This document shows positions 11,915 to 22,484 of a stretch of DNA of 64,000 nucleotides, piece by piece. Source of the DNA: Eunapius fragilis (lineage: Eukaryota > Porifera > Demospongiae > Spongillida > Spongillidae). The position numbers were made by a program, and so were the translations under genes. The notes beneath the pieces are model-generated. The model worked only from the letters and a program-made list of their open reading frames with translations. It was not told the origin of the DNA and searched no databases. The DNA is taken from assembly GCA_963681505.1 (NCBI GenBank), contig OY811973.1:6178673-6242672 (forward strand), given 5' to 3'. Positions within the stretch are counted from its first letter, which is position 1, and each line of letters opens with the position of its first letter.

Positions 11915-13781
11915 GGGTCATTCTATGGCAGATCACCCGGTCAATAACACCACACAGTCTCATATTTGGATGAAATTGGGTATATATGTTTACCACGACT
12001 GGGAAAGTAACTACATCAATTATCCCCTTATAATCTTTATCGGATTTCAAGATTTGGTATGATAATTGTTTTATTTATTTCTTTACCCTAAATCTTTGAC
12101 TGCTAATATCTCTGTAATGATTAGTCACATAATTTAATGCAAGGTATATTTGAGAAGTTGAAGCATCAAACAATCTGAACACATACTTGAAATAATAATT
12201 TGGGAGGTTAATTAACCAGAACATGAATTTCTATTTTTGGGGCGCATCCCTGTAAAAAGGGACAAAATCTCGCAGTGTAAGAGATAATACATCGCAAGGT
12301 TGTATCATCATAGAGTTATTTAAAATCAAAATAGGAGTGGCTAATTATTTGGTTATTGAGTATTTCAAATGACAAAGGTTATTGACATAGAGCACTCCAT
12401 GGCAGCAATGAAATGCTGTGGTTGTAATGTAAACACAATAAAGGGTGAAGCCTTACATGAGACCATGAATTAGGTTCATGCTTTGGTTTGTCCCTACACT
12501 GAATGGATGCAATGAAGTAAGGTGTACAACCCTATTCGTGAGACCTGACCTGTTGCTGCACCTTTTAAAATACAGCTATTTAAGGGGGGGGGGGGGGATT
12601 CTTGTGTGAGTGTTCTTTCTGATATGAAGTGATCATTATACACAGCTTATATCCTGAGTAGTTATATTGTGATTAGTTAGTTGGTGGCAGTAGTCTACAT
12701 TGCTTTTTGAATGGTGCATCGTAAGCCACACTCTCAAGGGTACTCAGAGGTATCATAGATATGTTCCACTCTCCACAACTACTTTGGCAGTGCATGAAGT
12801 TTCCTCAGGACCAAGGGCCAGAGTAGTCAGCATTGTGGAGGCGTTGCAAATTGACATCTCTGATGTAGTCAAAGGCAACTATGTAGCATGTATGTACGAT
12901 AAAAAAGTGTGGTATGGTACAGTCAATGATATCTCCGAAGAGTTTGGAGATTTACTAATCAGGTTCATGCACCCCAGCGGTGGTATGAACAAATTTGTTT
13001 TCCCTGAAAGTGATGATACATGCTGGATTGAGGAAAGTGACATTCTTTGCACCATTGACCCACCTAGCTTGACCAGTTCCAGAGGATACACTATTTCACA
13101 TGGATAATTGACAAAGGCTCAAACAGCTTGTACCTTTTTTATGTAGACCTGACATTTGCCTTTATGTTAAGACCTTTATGTTAACTGATTATTTTTGGCT
13201 GGGAAATCAAATTTGAAACATTACCCATTTGTTTTGATAATGCACCATATAAAGGATGAAGCCATATGTAGCATCTCACCAAGGTGCATGCAAAACGAAA
13301 TGCTTGTACTTTAAACATTTATAGTTTTTTGTAAATAAGATTAGCCAGTCCAATTTATAACATTTTATACTCTATGATGATAGGGCTTTACTGGAAAAAT
13401 AAAACATTTTAATAAAAGCTTGTCCCTTCATAGCCATGAGCTGCCAAACTTTGTGTTACAATTTAATGGTTAATAAACTTCATGAAATAATTAAAATAAC
13501 TCAATAGTATAATTTGCCATGGTTTTGGCTTCTCAATGATACCTTGCACTGTACTCTGTGACCAATGGCTCAAGGGATATGAATTTTAAAGATGAAAGGG
13601 TAAAAAAAGAATGGAATAATTAATAATCAAGATTCTCCAGATTTGATAAAGACACAGATGTGATAATTGGTGACCGTACTTTCCCTAATATACTAAATAG
13701 GTGTGCAAACTTTAATTCAAATCTGAGGGGGTGTGGTGGAAAAATAGCATGTCCATCGGGTGATCTGCCATAGAATGACCC
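11915..13781. mobile_element. 1.87-kb inverted-repeat element with 4-bp TSD AGGG
   Basis: The termini 11915-11938 and 13758-13781 are perfect 24-bp inverted repeats beginning GGGTCATTCTATGGCAGATC. Weaker inverted similarity continues inward for about 140 more bases. AGGG occurs directly outside both ends (11911-11914 and 13782-13785). The element interrupts the pogo-like transposase, whose frame resumes across the site when one AGGG is counted. It has one plausible coding exon, at 12700-13107. It lacks a transposase and is probably a non-autonomous derivative. Confidence 0.9.
12700..13107 (+). CDS. small barrel (Tudor/chromo-like) domain protein within the AGGG element
   Basis: A 135-codon frame whose C-terminal 70 residues read VVKGNYVACMYDKKVWYGTV, then a short acidic turn, LLIRFMHPSGGMNKFVFPE, CWIEESDILCTIDPPS. 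I recall this arrangement as the C-terminal domain of several animal transposon proteins. The alternating hydrophobic strands and aromatic residues suggest a small beta-barrel reader, which is inference. It may be the last exon of a longer lost ORF, since nothing upstream in the element continues it. The start codon is uncertain. Confidence 0.55.
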   Translation: MLFEWCIVSHTLKGTQRYHRYVPLSTTTLAVHEVSSGPRARVVSIVEALQIDISDVVKGNYVACMYDKKVWYGTVNDISEEFGDLLIRFMHPSGGMNKFVFPESDDTCWIEESDILCTIDPPSLTSSRGYTISHG

Positions 13782-14762
13782 AGGGTCGATAGTAAAGCAG
13801 CGTGGCCGTTTGCTTGACCCAATAACAACGGGAGAGATCTTGCAATCACCAGTAGTATTTGCACACAAGACCACAGTTATTCTCTCCTTAGCTTTCATTT
13901 GCTTGATTCCATTTCTTTTTTCTCCTTTCAAGAAGAAAGATCTATTCGGAATTGATTTGTAAAACAAAGCTGTTTCATCCATGTTGAAGATATTGGATGG
14001 TTTATATCCTCTAATGCCATGCCTGAGAGCCTCCATTTCTTCCTCTGCTTCATTCACATTTACCTCTCCAGCTTCCCCTACCAGTCGCACTGAGTGACTG
14101 ACATTGTACCGTTGACGCCAACGCCAAAATCAGCCATCGGAGGCTTTAAAGTTAGTAATATTCAGATTTTTTGCTTCCTTTTGAGCAACAAATTTTAATA
14201 GGGTCCTTGTAACTGGCAATGGTTTACGGGATTTCAAAGTTCGCAAAAAGCAAAGGCAGTCAAATACGGCTTGATCAATTGCTGGATATCTACATTTCAA
14301 AGCCATCACCTTGACATTGCTTTTCCGCGTGGCCTTTTAAATATACTCCTTTGCTTTTAGTATCTTCTATACCTGACTTTTTCCTACCTGGAATTCTTTA
14401 GCCACATCAATTGGTGAACATCCACAGCTCACTTCTTCTATAACCCGCACCTTATCAACAAGCGTTAGATATTTTCGAGCCGCCATGACATGCCAAAAGC
14501 ACTAGCAAAAATGCATGCATTCTAATTATAGTGCATGCCATTGCTTCGATCGTCAACGTGACCTCTGGCAGAACTCTATCGAGCAACAGCGCGGTACAAC
14601 TGTGGTTATGCTCAAGCTGAAGATTTAAGCATGCACAGCAACGTGTTTGTGGCTTTGCCTACTCGCGGTGAGATGTGCACCATAGATTATATATTAACGG
14701 GATAGGAAACCGCACGTTTAACCCTTTAACTCCTTGTCGCAATCAACCCGTTGCAGTAGTCT

Positions 14763-15463
14763 ATGGAAGGTGAGTGTATCCGTAAGGCTGTCTATGGAAT
14801 GACATGCAATGCATCTATTGATTTTGTATTAACGGGCTATGATGATCTCCACGTTGGTGCAAATTTTGATTTGTATAGGGATAGATTCAACACAAATTGT
14901 TCAAAACGCAATAACATCAGTTTTGTCGGACAATGGGTTCAAGCTACATACAGCACAGGCATCGCGTGCTCTGGAAACAACCAAGACCTTATTACAGTAC
15001 ACCAAACTAGAACCTAGCAAGCGACAATGAAGTGTTTCTCTGATTGGCTAATATCTTCGCTTCAAAAATGCTGTACTTTACGATCTCGAGGCTACAGGTC
15101 ACAACATTTGCGTAGGGAGAAAATGTGTGAAAAATATTATAAGTTCACATCTTCCTCAGAATATAGAGAGAAATGGATTGCTTTACTGAAGACTGCAGGT
15201 TGCGTGTATTTGAGTCCCATATTTTATCAAAGGGTTACCGACATATTATATAAAGAGACCATACTACGTCCCATAGAAGAAAACCAACCTGTAGATTCAG
15301 CTAAAGAAGCTTTCCTCACTTTTGAGGAAAAAAATGCACTGTATTTCACTGCTGGATATGTACCTCGAGCATTAAAAAAGAAACTTTCCAAGTCTGCACA
15401 CCCTCTTAAAGAAAATCTCATATGTTGTCTTTCTGACATGATAGACTGTGTTGATGATGAAGC

Positions 15464-15494
<31 letters not shown>

Positions 15495-15812
15495 AGCCAA
15501 AAATGGATCAAAATGATTGACAGAGGTGGCTTAACTCATGTGGACTCAATGGCTTATTTTTCTTTTCTATCCATGAAACTTGAAATTCGTACATACATAA
15601 CTCAACATCCGGTACCAAACTTTAACGATGTGGCTACAGCAATTAAGACCAGTGAAGATGTCAAATTCTATTGGTGTATGTTGGCAGCAGATTGGGAGGA
15701 GGATGAATCAGATGCATTGCTGGAGTTAGTTGTTGATATGTGGATAACAATTAGAGGATTTCACTATGCTAGTGCATGGTTAGAAAAATACAAAGTTGAT
15801 GCAGAAATCTAA
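14763..15812 (+). CDS. P-element accessory ORF, unknown function
   Basis: The clearest part is 15027-15812 (261 codons): REKMCEKYYKFTSSSEYREKW, FYQRVTDILYKE, LYFTAGYVPRALKKKL, a run of ten aspartates after DDEADD, and near the C-terminus MWITIRGFHYASAWLEKYK. I recall the FTAGYVPRAL and RGFHYASAWLE motifs from companion ORFs of P-like elements in other invertebrates. The upstream frames at 14763-15030 probably supply N-terminal exons, but splicing is not certain. It converges on the transposase and ends about 275 bp before the transposase stop. No enzymatic motif is seen. Confidence 0.65.
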
Positions 15813-16087
15813 GGGAATGAGGAAAAAACTTGGTACTTCATGCAGTTAGTTGATCAGCAAAAGACAATGTACATGTATTATATTTATTCTCATCATAATC
15901 CCAATATATAGGTATTCTCATAATTCCATCATAACCATTCATATCAATATATCATCCATTTTTCATATCATTATTTATCCGATTTGTTGATAATCATTTA
16001 TACTCCAAATATCCCTAATCATTCATTTTTCATATCATATTATTCTGATTTGTTTATCATCCTTTATACTTAAACATCAGTGTTCAG

Positions 16088-19000
16088 TTAATGAGACTGC
16101 CTCATTGATCGTCTGGGAAGCTTTGGTAGGTAATGGTTTTCCTTGTCACATTCCTCTTGTTCATAGCCACGACAGTTACCTTTCTTGGGAGGTTTGCAAA
16201 AAGAATTTATAACACGTAATGCCTGCGTATTCCTCAGAAATTCCTGTACATTTGGGTTGTCGTGTGTTCCAACTCTTTGGCGCTGGCATCCAAAAAACTG
16301 TTCCAGAGCATCTTGGCAAATTCTTTGACTCAAGAATGATGAGGCCTTAGTGTGACTAAATAGATATTTACATAGTTCAACAAATGAATATGCTGTAATC
16401 CAGAGTAAAAACAATAAATAAACTTCAAAACAATCTTGTAAAACATACTTGTTATTCTTAACCCAAGTCTGGTAGCAGGACTTAAAAGCATTCTGGCTTT
16501 TTGATCTTTGTCATAACCACACCTTTGGAATACAGATGTTTCCCATTTGTCCAAGTAGCAAAGAAAGTCATTTAATAGCCACTGTTAGGAGAAATGAAGG
16601 TATCAGTTTGGAGTTTATAGTAATCACTTTACGTACAGAATATCTAGGGTCATCTCCTGATGTATATGGTTCTTGAAAAGGTTTGTTGAGCTTATGACCA
16701 TGAGCATAATTGTGTACATTCAAGCAGTCAGAATACTTGTCCATCATATTAGCAAACTTACATTGAACACCACCAGTTAAGAGCAAGGCCTTTGGTACAG
16801 ATTCACTTAGTACCTAAAATTGAAAAAAAAAGTATTGTGCAATAAATGTATATGTACATAAATACCTGTGCAGCCAAATCAACCCTCATCTTAAAGAATG
16901 AAGTAAGAACAGTATGCTCATATTTTAACTTTGGAAGAATCCTCAAACCAAGTGCAGTACTCGTGTCACGCTTGTATAGATCCAGGATTTGTTGCCACTT
17001 AATGTCTTTGCCATTACACTGAAGACAAAATGAGTACAACTGATGATAACCATAAGTATACTTTATGATAACACCCAAAGATTCCTTTTGGCTGATGCCC
17101 AGCAGTTGCGAACTGTCTTTATCAGATGCGGTATGTCAGAGATAAAGTATATCCATTTCTCCTCGTCAGCATAACTATTAAGGACTTTGTAAACAATCTT
17201 TGAGACTGAATCATAGAAATCTTCGGTTCACTGCATTACAATCCATGGTAACACCCATCACCTAAAAAAAGCATGAACATTAACATACATGTTTTTAGAA
17301 ATTTCATTTCTAATTACAGAGGTACAAGTACCTTAAGTCCACACTTCTCAAGCCGGTATACTGCTTCCCAAAAAGGGTGGAACATCTGGTCACCAGTTAT
17401 TCCACATGAAGGGAACTGAACATATGGAAATTGCAATTTAGTAAACAATCCTCTAATCATAAAAACTAGCATGCTTTTTGCTAAGCATGGTGAATCATTG
17501 GCATAATTTTCTCCAATCACATGCATTTCACGTGTAGTTCTTCGTTCACTTCTCCCAGATTTATAAAACCCAACAAATTTCCACTTTCTTTATCGTAAAC
17601 CAAGTCTTGACGTATGTGCATTTCATCCACTTGAATAATGACATATTGTGATAGTTCATTAGACTTAACATCAGCAGCATGTATTAGCATAGAATCAATA
17701 TCATCTGAAAAACCACTCTGAGGTTTAATGAAGTATGTGTAATCCCTCAGGGTTCTTTGAGATGGAAGCTTGATGCAGTTAGACTGTCGAAGAGATTCAT
17801 ATGCCTGGTTGGAGTAGTGGCGAAGCGATAGGCACCACCTAATCATTAAAGGGTGCCATTTCATACTTTTTCCATTAGAGTGTGACAAAGCTTTCAACTG
17901 CTCTTGCCAGAATAGCTCCTGAAAGCTACCTGCCCTAAACTTCATCTTTATAGCTTCTATTTTCTGCAGCTCACTGTGCAACTCTTCATCCACTTTAATG
18001 TCTAATGTCCTGGGCGTGCTCCGCGGTGCACATTTGTACACTGCGGGGTACGCAAAATAAAGTTTGTTGCATTCCGCCGTTTTAGCATTCTAGTGAAGTT
18101 AGACTGTTATGCCATGTTGTATAAGTCCTTATCTGTTTGGGCCGAAGCATTGAAGGCCTAATACAGTTAGCTGCTCTGACAGCAACTTGTCACAGCTGAG
18201 GCATGCGAAACTTCCGGTACGTAGGTTATTATTTTTCAATTACCACGTACAGTCGCCGTACAGTGTACCTCCGCTGTGGCGACTTGCTGTATTGGCAGCG
18301 AAAGGTACTAGGCCTTTAATACTTTGGCCCAAACAGATAAGGACTTATACAACGTGGTATAACAGTCAAACTTTACTAGAATGCTGAAACGGCAGAATGC
18401 CAACAAACTTAGTTTTGCATACCCCGCGGTTACAAATGTGCACCACGCCCGGGACATTAGACATTAACACTTTCTGACATTATCATCATTGTAATATGAT
18501 TCTTTAGCTTTTCAACTTTACTATGAATAGACTGGCACTGATCATGCATGCTTTGCAATCTACACACTAGTTGTGGTCTAGTTAATAAACGATAATTTGT
18601 GTGGCTTGATGGTGATGTTAAATGTCACTACTGGTGCCTTTGTGTCTAGCTATCCTTCTGGAGAGATTTGCTCGGATATGAATGCACTTTTCACACCTTG
18701 ATTTTGAACTTTGAAACAGAATAAAATCACAAAGCTCTGATTGTACTGTTTTATCATATATATCACATTGGATACCTATGGGGTGATTATGATCATAATA
18801 TACACATAAAATAAATATTTTCAACAAACCTTCAATTGGCTGCAACATAGTGACCTCAAAATACCTTTCCTCAGGATTACCAATACATATTTTGGTAAGG
18901 TCCAAGTTACATAACAGAGAAAGAGCAGCATTAATACATTGTAACGCTTTTGAAATATCAGTGAAGACCCTTTTCACAGTAGTGCTGATATCATGATGCA

Positions 19001-19674
19001 GATAGTGAACATTCCATGCAAACACTTCATCAATGCATACAGTAAACTTTGCAAGTACTGGACCCATAGATTCATGGCATTCAAGCTTTGCAATGCTGAT
19101 GTAGTTTGAAGAACTGGATGTCAATGGCTCGGCATCATATTCTATCACCCAATGTGAAGGTAGTTGATACTTGAGTAGCCTACTCCTTAGCAATGTTAAG
19201 CTTGGCACAACATTAGAAAGAAAGACAATGGTAGAGAAATAATACTAATTTCACTGTCTGCTTCAATGTCTGTCTTTTGTTTCCACTGCAACTATAATGT
19301 GATGCATAAGATTAATAACTATAAACCTAAACTGGGGGAGTGTGTTCAACTACGTGCATGTATACCTTCAGCTGATGTAAATTTCATCATGGTCCACTAA
19401 TTCACTCACTTCCACATCTGCAGATTGAAATGCATACATCATGATGTAGCATGCATAAATAATATTCACCTGCCAGATGTGATGTTGTTCTCTTCCAGTG
19501 GTATTTGGCATGCCGAGCAAGGTTAGTTTTTGTGGGCATTGTTACAGCTCTAATTGAATGTAAAGTGATCATGAGTTTAAAACGTTCTATACTTACACCC
19601 AGAATGGTTTTAAAAATTCTGTTTCGACTACTGCACGCTGTGACAAATTTTCTATCCATTGATGTTAAAGGCAC
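16088..19674 (-). pseudogene. P-element/THAP9-like transposase, multi-exon, interrupted by a MITE
   Basis: Minus-strand exons in order. 19674-19402 is a possible N-terminal exon with Cys/His-poor THAP remnants. 19208-18618 carries ICIGNPEERYFE and SRCEKCIHIRANLSRR. 17990-17517 carries MKWHPLMIRWCLSLRHYS, LPSQRTLRDYTYFI, IIQVDEMHIRQDLVYDK and LLGFINLGEVN. 17526-17314, about 17230-17090 (DCNAVNRRF and YLRHTASDKD in other frames) and 17078-16803 (GKDIKWQQILDLYKRDT) follow. 16786-16568 and 16554-16330 come next. 16414-16088 carries CQDALEQFFGCQRQRVG and TQALRVINSFCKPP. The MDEMH-type aspartate and the DxLExFFG motif are hallmarks of P transposases. A 473-bp MITE sits in the coding exon at 17995-18467, and at least one frame break lies near 17220, so it is probably inactive. 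Confidence 0.85.
17995..18467. mobile_element. 473-bp MITE with about 165-bp inverted arms and TSD CACT
   Basis: The arms begin TTAATGTCTAATGTCC and match inward for about 165 bp (17995-18160 with 18302-18467) with scattered changes. CACT lies outside both ends (17991-17994 and 18468-18471). It interrupts the P transposase just before the KVDEELHSEL stretch. The central part is short and unique. No coding sequence. Confidence 0.9.
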
Positions 19675-20261
19675 TTTTATATCTATTTCTGTTATGGTGT
19701 GATGCTAACAGGCGCGATGCTGGTCAAAATTCGGACATGGCTATAAAACTCGTTAAATTGTGCATAAACATTTAAGCTGTCATTATCAATGCACGCAGTA
19801 CCAATCAAAGCACACCTTCAATGACACTACATAGCCGTACCATGTGTAATAGGACCGTGATGAGCAAAGAACGCGCTATTCGTGCTGTACCTATATCACA
19901 AGATAGGTAGGTATGCGTACTTGACAATACAAACATTTGCTATTTATATCGCATACCAACTTGATGGTCGCTGATCCTACCGTTGCTGTGCTAATATACT
20001 GACAACACCTTGTTATGCCTCTTTTTTCACTGTGCCGCGAATTCTATTAGGTCATATACATTGAGATGAATGGGGCACGTGACTGGTTTCCAATCCCGTT
20101 AATATATAATCTATGTGTGCACTTATATCGTACAAGCTAGTACTCTGTTGTGCTTGGCTAAATATCTGTGCAATGCGCATGCACTAGCTGTACTGTTGAT
20201 AATACATGTTGACGTATGTACAAGTCAGTGAGTATGGTTCCTACACATGCATGGCTTTTGG

Positions 20262-20544
20262 CAAACCGGACAGTGTAGTTATTAATCATAATGGGCATGA
20301 CTTCACAGAGCTTCTGGAGTCATTCTGATCCGCACGCGCGCACGTGTGTGTGTGCGTGCGTGCGTGTGTGTTTGTGTGCGTGTGTGTCTGTGTGCGTGCG
20401 TGTGTGTTCGTGTGTGTGTGTGCGTGCGTGTGTGTGTGTGGTGTGTGTACGCACGCGCGTGCATGTGTGTTTGTGTGTGCGTGCACTTGTTACACGCTAA
20501 GTAGTTTGCATCCTTTGTGTATCGTTTTGCGTCTGGCCGGGCGG
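20262..20544. repeat. right terminal inverted repeat of element A, including TG microsatellite
   Basis: Reverse complement of the left arm (5348-5636). The TG tract at about 20342-20485 lies within it. The arm's inner continuation is displaced to the left side of element B. Confidence 0.9.
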
Positions 20545-22231
20545 TACGTACACAGCCAACTTCTAATTTCTGGTACATACCTGTAAGACGTATGTGTAGT
20601 CATTTTGGGCCAGATATGTTGGCACACCTTGGTACATACTATGTAGACAAATTTGATAACATTTCTGTACCAAAAACCATCTTCCATATATGGGTGAAAT
20701 GTAAGTGTTAAATAATTATGATTTTAAAAAAATATTTATCTTGTACAATACACATTGCAACAATAAGTAGGGTTAGACCAGTTATGTTGAAAGACCAATT
20801 TGCTACACAAAATGTTCTTTCTCTCAACAGTTCGTGCTTGCATTGTCTCTTGAAAGATACAGGTATCTGTGCACTCATGCACCAGAGGTGCAAATATTGC
20901 AGCTTGGAGTGCAGAAAATGGTTTTACTTAATTCTAGCAAAGGACAGTCATAAGGATTCAAAATGGGCTGGTCATCAAGGGACACAAGAGGTAGAATGCC
21001 CTGAACTAGGCACCATGCAGCAGTGAATGTTGCCAGCAGAATTCCATACATAAACTAAAAATGAAAATAATATAAATACACTACTCAAAGAGACTATACA
21101 TACCTGATCATATGATGTCACAAATTCTATGTTTTCACCAGAATTAACAAGAGAGCGTTCAGAGCAAAGTAACGCACGATACTCCAGTACTTTATCAGTA
21201 ATTGCATGCTCCCCAAGCTGAACGTTGTAGTTGTGGGAGTTACTTTGAGGCTCCTCTAAAGTATTCTTCTGTTTACCAGCTAGTGTCAGTGGTAGATCTT
21301 TCAGATATATCTTTTGTCCTTTCTGTATAAGAAATTAATATATAAAAATTGTAACACAATGACACTATATATACCTTTCGGGGTGTTCCTGGCTGATAAA
21401 TAGCTCGAGTTCCTTGCAGATCTTCCATTGGAATGCCACACATAATATGCTGCATTACTGGTGACAAAAAAATCATCTTTAAAGCATCACCACACCTAGG
21501 GATAATGAAAGTACATGAAAAATAAATTCTATAAGCTGGTATGCAAATCACTTTTCACCACTGCTGAGATTTCCACCATGGCAAATATAACGAATGTGCT
21601 GCACAACAGAAAAACGGTGTGCTATATCTCGACTTGGAGCAAGACGGTTTCCAAAAACATTGTATTGACGAACCCTCGAGTTAAAAGACTCAAACCTATC
21701 ATTATTAAGCACCATATAAGTTCACTTTACTTAACAATATAGTTTACCTCTCTGCACTGAATGCGGAGGATGGTCCAAAATCTATCATACAGTCAACAAG
21801 ATGAAGAATGAGGTGAGTCTTTGGCTTGTTCAGCAGCAATGGCATGTGTGTTTTTACAGAGTCAATGAAAGAACAACATATGCCTTTCCATTCTTCACTT
21901 AAGTGGACACAGAAGAATTCACAATACGTAATTTGGAACACCTGTAGTGACATACACTTTTGTTGTGATTAGTTACAATTAAATCTCACCCCCTAACTAA
22001 AGAAAATGTCAACAATACTTGTGTCTGTCCACCATCTAGGTAGGGTCCTAAAATAAACAAGGCCATCTGGGACCAGCCCTTAAAGTCTCTTCCAAAGAAG
22101 GATTTGTAATGTTGACAAACATTGCCATACATTTTGGTCCTGAACCCAGAGGTGCCAAATGATTTTACACGTGCAAGGATTTCTGCCTTCTGACGAGCTG
22201 ATAATCCTGACATAACATGTTTTAGTATATA

Positions 22232-22420
22232 TGTTCCGCGCGATTTGTAAATTTGCGCAATTTCGAAATTGCGTTGCGCAATTTAAAAATTTCATAATTG
22301 CGTACCGATTTCAAAATTGTCCTCCAATTTTAAAATTGTCACCCAATTTCGAAATTGCGCTGCGCAATTTCGAAATTGCATAACTTCAATAGACATGCGC
22401 ACTTTCAAAATTTGCATAAT
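22232..22420. repeat. left inverted arm of outer Ginger element: iterated AATTTCGAAATT palindromes
   Basis: The arm contains a series of related palindromes (GCAATTTCGAAATTGC, CAATTTTAAAATTG and close variants) repeated about every 20-30 bp. The partner arm at 33550-33741 has the same series inverted. Such iterations are typical of multiple transposase-binding sites, which is inference. Confidence 0.85.
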
Positions 22421-22484
22421 GAAAAAAACACGTAATGTTGAAATAGGAATAAGTTTATGCAGATCATAAATATCATCCACATCA

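Larger units (their letters stand above)
11004..14485 (-). pseudogene. pogo/Tigger-like transposase (CENP-B HTH + DDE_1), broken
   Basis: The minus-strand start MAARKYLTL is at about 14485. A psq/CENP-B-type helix-turn-helix follows (VDKVRVIEEV..SPIDVAKEF), then the DDE_1 core with the first aspartate in FNMDETALFYK, then KERITVVLCANTTGD. After the inserted element at 11915-13781 come YYNQKKAWNTKELFNRWW and LLLDGFSGHD with the second aspartate. VTTVFQPLDQGVIAAFK follows, then an acidic tail at 11309-11004. Three in-frame stops lie in the helix-turn-helix half (after FQVGKSQV, within KEYI and at the DG.FW position), so it is dead even apart from the insertion. A duplicated AGGG flanks the insertion. 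Confidence 0.85.
14681..20115 (-). mobile_element. 5.4-kb P-type element
   Basis: Ends read CATAGATTATATATTAACGG inward on both sides, with inverted-repeat similarity of about 31 bp continuing to GGAAACC. TGTGCAC directly flanks both ends (14674-14680 and 20116-20122), one base short of the family's usual 8-bp duplication. The target is the right arm of element B. It contains a plus-strand accessory ORF and a convergent, minus-strand, multi-exon P transposase. Confidence 0.9.
10549..20261 (-). mobile_element. element B: pogo/Tigger-like transposon inserted in element A's right repeat
   Basis: The arms 10549-10854 and 14511-14680 plus 20123-20261 are inverted copies of about 305 bp. The second arm is interrupted by the P element. 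Both ends read CCAAAAGCCATGCATG inward. Removing B joins TAGGTAC-type sequence to CTTTTGGCAAACC, which recreates element A's left arm in inverted form, so B entered A's right arm. The exact junction is ambiguous because CTTTTGG is present in both the target and B's end. The expected TA duplication is not clear. Without its insertions B is about 2.4 kb and encodes the pogo-like transposase relic. Confidence 0.8.
5348..20544 (-). mobile_element. element A: outer transposon of nest I, about 15 kb with insertions
   Basis: The left arm 5348-5636 and right arm 20262-20544 are inverted copies. Both run from (C)CCGCC(T/C)GGCCAGACGC through a CA/TG microsatellite to GGTTTGCCAAAAG. The right arm is continued at 10548 and leftwards (TAGGTACTTTGAT), because element B sits inside it. 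The near-direct repeat TACGTACACA lies on both flanks and may be the target duplication, though on the left a few bases separate it from the arm. Without B the element is about 5.5 kb. It carries the minus-strand transposase relic at 6129-9415. Its superfamily is not one I can name. Confidence 0.8.

Noticed and set aside
15227-15511. Serine-run protein on the minus strand
   Set aside because: Antisense of the aspartate run in the P accessory ORF.
10549-20261. Firm TA target duplication for element B
   Set aside because: The left flank ends in TAC but the right flank does not restore TA, and CTTTTGG is shared between target and element end, so the junction cannot be resolved.
20286-20586. Several Cys/Val- or His/Thr-rich frames on both strands
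   Set aside because: Pure products of the TG/CA microsatellite in element A's inverted repeat.
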